This document shows, piece after piece, positions 7,320-11,313 of a stretch of DNA of 11,313 nt. Positions within the stretch are counted from its first letter, which is position 1. Each line of letters starts with the position of its first letter. The DNA comes from CAYGWP01 sp964353455. GTDB taxonomy: Bacteria; Planctomycetota; Phycisphaerae; FEN-1346. Location of the stretch: positions 1 through 11,313 of the forward strand of contig CAYGWP010000025.1 of assembly GCA_964353455.1 (NCBI GenBank), in the 5' to 3' direction. The position numbers were made by a program, and so were the translations under genes. The notes beneath the pieces were generated by a model, which did not search any database, was not told the origin of the DNA, and worked only from the letters and a program-made list of their open reading frames with translations.

Positions 7320-8630
7320 ATGAGAATCCTTGCGATTGCCGCCGCTGTGGCGGGACTGGTCTGCCTGGCTTCGGTGCCCCTGCGTGCCCAGGGCGAGTTT
7401 CCCCTGAAGCAAACGCAGATTCAGGAGAGCGATCCGATTGCATCCATGGGCAGGCAGATCGCGCAGGGGCAGCGGGAGAAGCCCCCGGCGCTGAAGGCCC
7501 TGCCGCCGAATCTCTCGGCGGACCTCCGGTTCTACGTTCTATCGTTCGGCGAGACGAAGGTCTTGGCCGTCCTCGACAACGCCAGCCCCGCGAGACTCTT
7601 CGTGGACTCCTCAGGCACGGGCAACCTCGCGGGCGCTACGGCCCTCACGGCAAGCGGGCCCGCGGAAAGCGGCATATTCGGCCCGGCGGCGCTCCCGGGC
7701 GGCGCCAAGGCGCGGTTCAGGGTCTTCAATCGCGGTGACATCATCATGGCGATGGCCGGCGGGTACATGGCCGGCGAAGTCAAACTGAACGGCCAGTCAT
7801 ACCGCATCGCCCTCGTTGACGCCAACCTCAATGGCCGGTACGACGACCTCGTGCCTCTGGTCGGCGAATTGTCCTCGTCCGGCGATGTCTTTGCGGTTGA
7901 CCTGAATCAGGATGGCCAGTTCGATCGCAGTTTCCGCCAGAGCCCCGAGACGTTGCCGCTCATGCCGATGGTCCAGGTAAAGGGGACCTACTACAGCGCG
8001 AAGCCGGCGCGGGACGGCTCTTCCATTCGCCTTGAGAAGGTCCAGCCGCAGATGGGCATGATTGATGTGGGCGCCGCGGACGTGGTGATGATGTTCTTCT
8101 CCGATTCGGGCTTTCACCGCCTCGCCGAATCGGGAGGCAAGTGGAAGGCGCCCGCGGGCCGGTATCGGTGCGTTGATATCACGTGGTTCCGGAAAGATGC
8201 GGCCGGCGCCACGTGGATGATCACTGATACGGGCAACATCGGGAAAACGGAGAACCTGGAGGTTCGCCCCGGCGCAACGCTCGCGGTGAAGGTGGGGCCG
8301 CCGCTGGTTGCCAGGATCGAGGCCCCGCCGGAGACGGCGGCCGGGTCGGAGGCGGATATCAGCCTCGTTCTGGAGGGCCAGGCCGGCGAGACGTATGCCG
8401 CCGGCGTCGAGAAGAACGGGCAGCGGATGCCGGCGCCGAAGGTCAGGATCACCGATGAGGCCGGCAAAGTCCTTGCGCAGGGCAACTGTGAGTTTGGCTG
8501 AGGCGGCTCGTGCCGGTACTCGTGGCGAGTACCTGAAGGCTTCAAGGGGAAGTACCGCGTTGAAGTCCAGGCCGATTTCGGACCTTTCGTAGTTTCCGTG
8601 AACCCCAGCGAGTGGTTCAGCGTCAAATAA
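7320..8630 (+). CDS. Secreted candidate selenoprotein, in-frame TGA as Sec394
   Basis: Reading the TGA at 8499-8501 as selenocysteine gives 436 residues. A conventional reading stops at 393. Residues 1-23 are a Sec-type signal peptide (MRILAIAAAVAGLVCLASVP, cleavage near RAQ), so the product is exported. Two EF-hand-like acidic loops, DANLNGRYDD (167-176) and DLNQDGQFD (194-202), suggest calcium binding. Residues about 275-436 are a beta-rich module shared with the next gene: GPP, AGE-Y-A, PAP-VRI-DE-G-VLAQG. After the TGA the frame stays open for 42 codons with U-G-G-S-C-R-Y-S-W-R-V-P, then ends at TAA. Cys398 lies at UxxxC from Sec. A hairpin follows the TGA, described separately. Start ATG 7320 is set by the signal peptide; the ribosome site is weak. 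Redox, metal or selenium-related function is possible, but I recognise no family. Confidence 0.8.
8499..8533 (+). promoter_or_regulatory. UGA codon and SECIS-like hairpin, first selenoprotein
   Basis: TGA at 8499-8501 is followed by GGTACTC (8515-8521) pairing perfectly with GAGTACC (8527-8533) around the loop GTGGC (8522-8526). One further C-G/G-C closure could shrink the loop. The loop begins with G and starts 20 bases after the TGA. A short stem with an early G in the apical loop about 16-37 bases downstream is what bacterial SECIS elements for SelB look like. The same hairpin occurs at the same offset in the paralogue. Confidence 0.75.
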
Positions 8631-8634
8631 ATTG

Positions 8635-8663
8635 TTGAAACGGCGCCAGGAATGTCGTATAAG
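8635..8663 (+). promoter_or_regulatory. Sigma70-like promoter of the second selenoprotein gene
   Basis: TTGAAA (8635-8640) and TATAAG (8658-8663) are separated by 17 bases, right after the TAA of the extended first gene at 8628-8630. That the promoter starts only after this TAA, and not after the TGA, fits the longer reading of the upstream gene. A short GGCCG/CGGCC hairpin (8671-8690) lies in the leader. Confidence 0.6.
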
Positions 8664-8706
8664 AAGCAGAGGCCGTTATCCCTTGCGGCCGAAAGGAGGC
8701 CCGGAT

Positions 8707-9369
8707 ATGAAGAGAATTGCGGTTCCACTTGTGACACTCTTGCTGCTGACGATGGTGCTGGTCTGGCCGACCGCCACGGCCCTTGCCGCGGGAGGGACCA
8801 TCAAGGTCGCCACTCCCGGCCTGGGCTTGGAACTGAAACTGAACGGCAAGGCCACGCCCGTCCCGATGGGCAAGGAAGTGCCAATACCCGCCGGGACGTA
8901 CGTGCCTGCGTCGATCCAGTATTTCGCCAAAAGCGCGGCTGGCATGTGGAGCATCAAGTGCACCTCGGCGTTTGGGAAACTGGCGACGATCCCGGTACAG
9001 GAAGGCGCTACGACCACGATCGAGGCTGGGCCCCCCTTCACGCTCAGGGCGCTCATCGGCATGCCGCAGAAGGCGGCCCAGGGCCTTGTGGTTCCGATCG
9101 GCTTGGCCATCACCGGCAAGGCCGGGGAGCAGTATTCCGCGGCGACCATCATGAAGGGCACGTCGGTGTCGCCTGCGCCGCAGGTCAGGATCCTTGACGA
9201 GAAGGGCACGGTGCTGGCGCAGGGCGCCCTGGAGTATGGTTGAAGTGGAACTTGCTCGTACTCGTGGCGAGTACCTCCGAGTTTTAAGGGCAAGTTCGTG
9301 GTGCAATTTGCCATCTCCGGGCCGTTCGAGACCGTTCAGGGCGAAGGCAATTCGGGCACGATTCAGTAG
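8707..9369 (+). CDS. Secreted candidate selenoprotein, in-frame TGA as Sec179
   Basis: Reading TGA 9241-9243 as selenocysteine gives 220 residues, against 178 conventionally. AAAGGAGG (8692-8699), 7 bases before the ATG, is an ideal ribosome site. Residues 1-28 are a signal peptide (LLLLTMVLVWP core, cleavage near ALA-AG). The mature protein is essentially the C-terminal module of the preceding gene: PAGTY, GATTTIEAGPP, TGKAGEQYSA, SPAPQVRILDEKGTVLAQG. After the TGA the frame runs 42 codons with U-S-G-T-C-S-Y-S-W-R-V-P to a TAG. Cys183 is at UxxxC from Sec. Only the last about 25 residues of the tail diverge from the paralogue. Lacking the EF-hand region, it is probably the minimal form of the family. 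I cannot assign a function; a secreted thiol/selenol protein is the plain inference. Confidence 0.8.
9241..9274 (+). promoter_or_regulatory. UGA codon and SECIS-like hairpin, second selenoprotein
   Basis: TGA at 9241-9243 is followed by GTACTC (9258-9263) pairing with GAGTAC (9269-9274) around the loop GTGGC (9264-9268). An imperfect outer helix between CTCG (9255-9258 region) and CGAG (9278-9281 region) may extend it. The loop starts 20 bases after the TGA, as in the first gene. Nineteen bases, GTACTCGTGGCGAGTACCT, are identical in the two genes although flanking bases differ. Confidence 0.75.
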
Positions 9370-9390
9370 CCCCCTAATGGACCCGTATAG

Positions 9391-9431
9391 GCAGGAGAGG
9401 GAAAACGGATTTCCTCTCCTGCTCCTTTTTT
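9391..9431 (+). terminator. Rho-independent terminator after the selenoprotein pair
   Basis: GCAGGAGAGG (9391-9400) pairs with CCTCTCCTGC (9413-9422), a perfect 10-bp stem with a 12-base loop. A run of six T (9426-9431) follows closely. It lies 21 bases after the TAG at 9367-9369 and not after the TGA at 9241, again placing the true gene end at the later stop. Confidence 0.85.
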
Positions 9432-9438
9432 GCGCGGG

Positions 9439-9444
9439 TATAAT
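9439..9444 (+). promoter_or_regulatory. Possible -10 box for selD
   Basis: A perfect TATAAT lies 8 bases after the terminator and 60 bases before the selD start. No convincing -35 is seen 17 bases upstream (CTCCTG), so the call rests on the -10 and its position. Confidence 0.4.
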
Positions 9445-9504
9445 TCGCCGTCTCGGCTTGATGCCCTGTCCGCAGGGCGCGTATTGCCGCTCCGGGCTGA
9501 ATCG

Positions 9505-11160
9505 ATGATAGACCTCGAAAAACGCAAACGCGTCATGCAGCGCTCGATGCGCCTGGGCCACTGCATCTGCGATCCGAAGAAGCCGTGCCCGTGCGACCTA
9601 TTGCGCGAGAGAGATGTCTGCCTTTGCGCGGGCGAGCGGCTGGAGGCCCCCTCCGGACCCGTGCGCCTCACGCAACTTGTTGAGAACGCCGGCTGTGCAT
9701 CCAAGATTGACCAGGCGTCCTTGAAGCGAGTGATCGAGGGCCTTGCGTTCCCGGCCGACCCGCGGGTCCTCGTCGGCGCGGCCGCCGGCGACGATGCGGG
9801 CGTCTATCAACTCGACGACCGGACGGCCATCGTTCAGACCGTCGATGTGTTTACCCCGTCGGTGGATGACCCGTACCTTTTCGGGCAGGTTGCCGCCGCC
9901 AATTCCGTCAGCGACATCTACGCGATGGGCGGCCGGCCCCTGACGGCGCTCTCGATCGTCGGCTTCCCGATCCGCACCGTGGCCGACAACGTCCTGCACG
10001 ATATCCTCCGCGGCGGCATCGACAAGATGGCCGAGGCCGGCGTGGCCGTCATCGGCGGGCACAGCATCAAGGACGCAGAGATCAAGGCGGGGTTCGCCGT
10101 CACGGGCGTCGTTGACCCGGCGCGGCTGACGCTGCGGGCCGGCGCGCGGACGGGCGATGCGCTCATCCTGACAAAACCCCTGGGGACCGGCATCATCGCG
10201 TTTGCCGCCCAGATTGACCGTGCCCCGCCGGGTTCGGCCGATGCGGCGGCGCGGTCTATGACCGCCCTCAACAAGACCGCTTCGGAACTCATGCTTGAGT
10301 TCGATGTGCACGGGTGCACCGACGTGACCGGCTTCGGCCTGATGGGACACCTCTCGGAGATGGCCGCAGGCAGCAAGGTGGATGTGGAGGTCGTCTGGGA
10401 CGACCTGCCGCTGCTGCCGGGCGTCCTGGAGTGCGTGGGGCAGGGGATCATCCCCGGGTCGGTCGAGCGGAACCGCGAGTCGTCGCTGGCGGCCGTGAGG
10501 TTGGGCAGGGGCGTGACGCCCGCCATGCTGGATGTCTGCATGGATGCCCAGACATCCGGGGGGCTCCTCATTTCCGTCGCCAGGCGCAAGGCGTCAGCGC
10601 TCCTCGAGCGCCTGCACGAGGCCGGCATCGCCGAGGCCGCCGTCATCGGTAAGGTCCGCGGCAAGGGCCGCGGCCGCATATTCCTGGAGACCCGCGGCGA
10701 GCGCCCGATTACTGAAGCCAAAGCCAGCCAATCATCGTTTAGCCGCTCATCGTTTAGCCCCTCATCGTTTAGCCGCGACTCGGAGAGGAGCGCGTGCTGT
10801 TCAACCGAGGAGTCAAGTATGCCAAAGCGTACAACTGAATCGCCCTGCTGCTCAGCAGGCCACGGGACTGCGGCGGCCGCCGCTCCGGTCAGCGCGGGAG
10901 TCGCCGACGTCAATCGCAAGTTCGGCGATTTCATGAAGGCGGCAGGCGCTCCGGGCGCTCTCGATGCCAAGGCCAAGCAGGCGTGCGCAATCGCCCTCTC
11001 GGTCATTACGAAATGCGAGCCGTGCACCAGGCGCCACGTCGAGAAGGCCCTCCAGATGGGTTTCTCGCAGGCCCAGATCGATGAGGCCGCCTGGATCGCC
11101 ATTGCGTTCGGCGGATCGCCTGTTATGATGTTCTATGAAGGCGTCCGCAAGGGCGAGTAG
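9505..11160 (+). CDS. selD: Selenide, water dikinase with AhpD-like C-terminal domain
   Basis: SelD makes selenophosphate from selenide and ATP, the selenium donor for Sec-tRNA synthesis. The 551-residue frame has three parts. Residues 1-50 form an extension with three CxC pairs (Cys20/22, 28/30, 39/41), possibly metal- or selenium-binding. Residues about 52-400 are SelD: RLTQLVENAGCASKI with the catalytic Cys64 and Lys67 (E. coli Cys17/Lys20), GDDAGV, NSVSDIYAMGG, GGHSI, LTKPLGTGI, TDVTGFGLMGH, ERN and DAQTSGGLL. Cys64 is TGT, so this SelD is not itself a Sec protein. Residues about 438-551 are an AhpD/carboxymuconolactone decarboxylase-like domain with the redox motif CEPC and His511 (504-511), preceded by PCCSAGH. 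A repeat-derived Ser-rich linker joins them. An internal ATG with a good ribosome site (10819) may give the AhpD-like protein separately. ATG 9505 was chosen to include the Cys-rich region; a shorter start near 9661 (GTG) is possible. Confidence 0.9.
   Translation: MIDLEKRKRVMQRSMRLGHCICDPKKPCPCDLLRERDVCLCAGERLEAPSGPVRLTQLVENAGCASKIDQASLKRVIEGLAFPADPRVLVGAAAGDDAGVYQLDDRTAIVQTVDVFTPSVDDPYLFGQVAAANSVSDIYAMGGRPLTALSIVGFPIRTVADNVLHDILRGGIDKMAEAGVAVIGGHSIKDAEIKAGFAVTGVVDPARLTLRAGARTGDALILTKPLGTGIIAFAAQIDRAPPGSADAAARSMTALNKTASELMLEFDVHGCTDVTGFGLMGHLSEMAAGSKVDVEVVWDDLPLLPGVLECVGQGIIPGSVERNRESSLAAVRLGRGVTPAMLDVCMDAQTSGGLLISVARRKASALLERLHEAGIAEAAVIGKVRGKGRGRIFLETRGERPITEAKASQSSFSRSSFSPSSFSRDSERSACCSTEESSMPKRTTESPCCSAGHGTAAAAAPVSAGVADVNRKFGDFMKAAGAPGALDAKAKQACAIALSVITKCEPCTRRHVEKALQMGFSQAQIDEAAWIAIAFGGSPVMMFYEGVRKGE
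10732..10776. repeat. Three tandem 15-bp repeats in the selD linker
   Basis: The unit TCATCGTTTAGCCGC occurs three times head to tail (10732-10746, 10747-10761, 10762-10776) with one mismatch in the second copy. It encodes SSFSR, SSFSP, SSFSR (residues 410-424). The unit length of five codons means copy changes keep the frame. In another frame each unit contains TAG. Confidence 0.9.
10807..10821 (+). promoter_or_regulatory. Internal ribosome site and ATG for the AhpD-like domain
   Basis: GAGGAG (10807-10812) lies 6 bases before ATG 10819-10821, in frame with selD. Translation from here would give a free 113-residue AhpD-like protein starting MPKRTTESPCCSAGH, a natural domain length for this family. 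The fused and free forms could both be made, or the open linker could be incidental. Confidence 0.55.
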
Positions 11161-11182
11161 GCGCCGAAGTCTGATTTGAGGC

Positions 11183-11221
11183 GGAGGTGACAGGCGACTG
11201 GTGTCGCTCCTGGTCTTCAAA
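11183..11221 (+). tRNA. selC: 5' half of a selenocysteine tRNA, 3' half absent
   Basis: The order of elements matches bacterial tRNA-Sec: an 8-base acceptor strand GGAGGTGA (11183-11190), two linker bases, a 6-bp D stem GGCGAC/GTCGCT (11193-11198 with 11203-11208, one G-U pair) with a 4-base loop TGGT, the 5' strand of the anticodon stem CCTGGT (11209-11214) and the loop CTTCAAA with anticodon TCA (11215-11221). The long D stem with a minimal loop is special to tRNA-Sec. The bases that should follow (ACCAGG, long variable arm, T arm, TCACCTCC) are not found in the remaining 92 bases. It may be intron-split, disrupted, or an assembly junction. Confidence 0.6.
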
Positions 11222-11313
11222 TTCTTTTCGCTGTTGATGCGCAAGTCCTTGTTATTGCTGTAATTGCGCCTGCTGAAAGGACTTACGGCCGTTTTCGGAA
11301 TACCGCCTGAACC
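11222..11313. other. Unassigned sequence after the tRNA-Sec half
   Basis: This stretch is poorer in G+C than the rest of the window and shows no gene. AAGTCCTT (11243-11250) is complementary to AAGGACTT (11277-11284), and GCGCAA (11239-11244) to TTGCGC (11264-11269). These alternative helices suggest a structured RNA or the end of an inserted element. It is cut off by the window edge. Confidence 0.4.

Noticed and set aside
9694..9708. SelD as a third selenoprotein
   Set aside because: Many SelD proteins have Sec at the catalytic position, but here the codon for residue 64 is TGT, giving Cys.
9918..11102. Long open frame on the minus strand opposite selD (394 codons)
   Set aside because: It is antisense to a clearly conserved SelD/AhpD-like coding sequence, is low in complexity, and has no recognisable domain; it results from high G+C third positions.
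11215..11313. Group I intron in the tRNA-Sec anticodon loop
   Set aside because: No convincing internal guide pairing to the GGTCTT exon end with a U-G at the splice site was seen, and the conserved core segments are not recognisable in the 92 bases available. Kept only as one option.
1..11313. CRISPR array, integrase, transposase or toxin-antitoxin genes
   Set aside because: No regularly spaced repeats and no such protein motifs were found on either strand.

Overview
The window is G+C-rich bacterial DNA (strong GC bias at third codon positions, clear Shine-Dalgarno sites, sigma70-like promoters). The gene mix (selenium machinery, a fused sugar-type ABC transporter, KamA with ATP-grasp ligases, REP-like palindromes) would fit Planctomycetota or a Desulfobacterota-like lineage, but nothing here fixes the phylum.

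Layout. 1-144: a composite palindromic repeat and no gene. 145-2634 (minus): one polypeptide joining a solute-binding protein to a MalF-type permease, with its promoter in the gap to a divergent gene. 2776-3162: a VOC/glyoxalase-fold protein. 3194-7210: a tight operon with its own promoter, holding a KamA-type lysine 2,3-aminomutase, a D-Ala-D-Ala-ligase-like ATP-grasp enzyme, and a second ATP-grasp enzyme fused to a GNAT acetyltransferase. The genes overlap by 29 and 11 bp. I infer a route lysine -> beta-lysine -> amide or dipeptide -> N-acetylated product, with no known pathway I can match exactly. A 56-bp near-perfect palindrome sits inside the third gene without breaking the frame.

7230-11221: a selenium locus. 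Two adjacent secreted paralogues (7320-8630 and 8707-9369) each carry an in-frame TGA at the same aligned position. Each TGA is followed by a conserved coding tail of about 42 codons (U-x-G-[ST]-C-x-Y-S-W-R-V-P) and by an identical hairpin at the same distance. Read conventionally both proteins end at the TGA; I annotate them as selenoproteins of a family I do not recognise. Next come a terminator and selD, whose product supplies selenophosphate for Sec synthesis; it has a Cys-rich N-terminal extension and an AhpD-like C-terminal domain in the same frame. Just downstream is what looks like the 5' half of a selenocysteine tRNA, including a TCA anticodon. The expected 3' half does not follow. 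The presence of selD and a selC-like sequence independently supports the Sec reading of the two TGA codons.

The main result is the tandem selenoprotein pair with its duplicated SECIS-like hairpin. The interrupted selC-like tRNA and the beta-lysine-type ligase operon come next.
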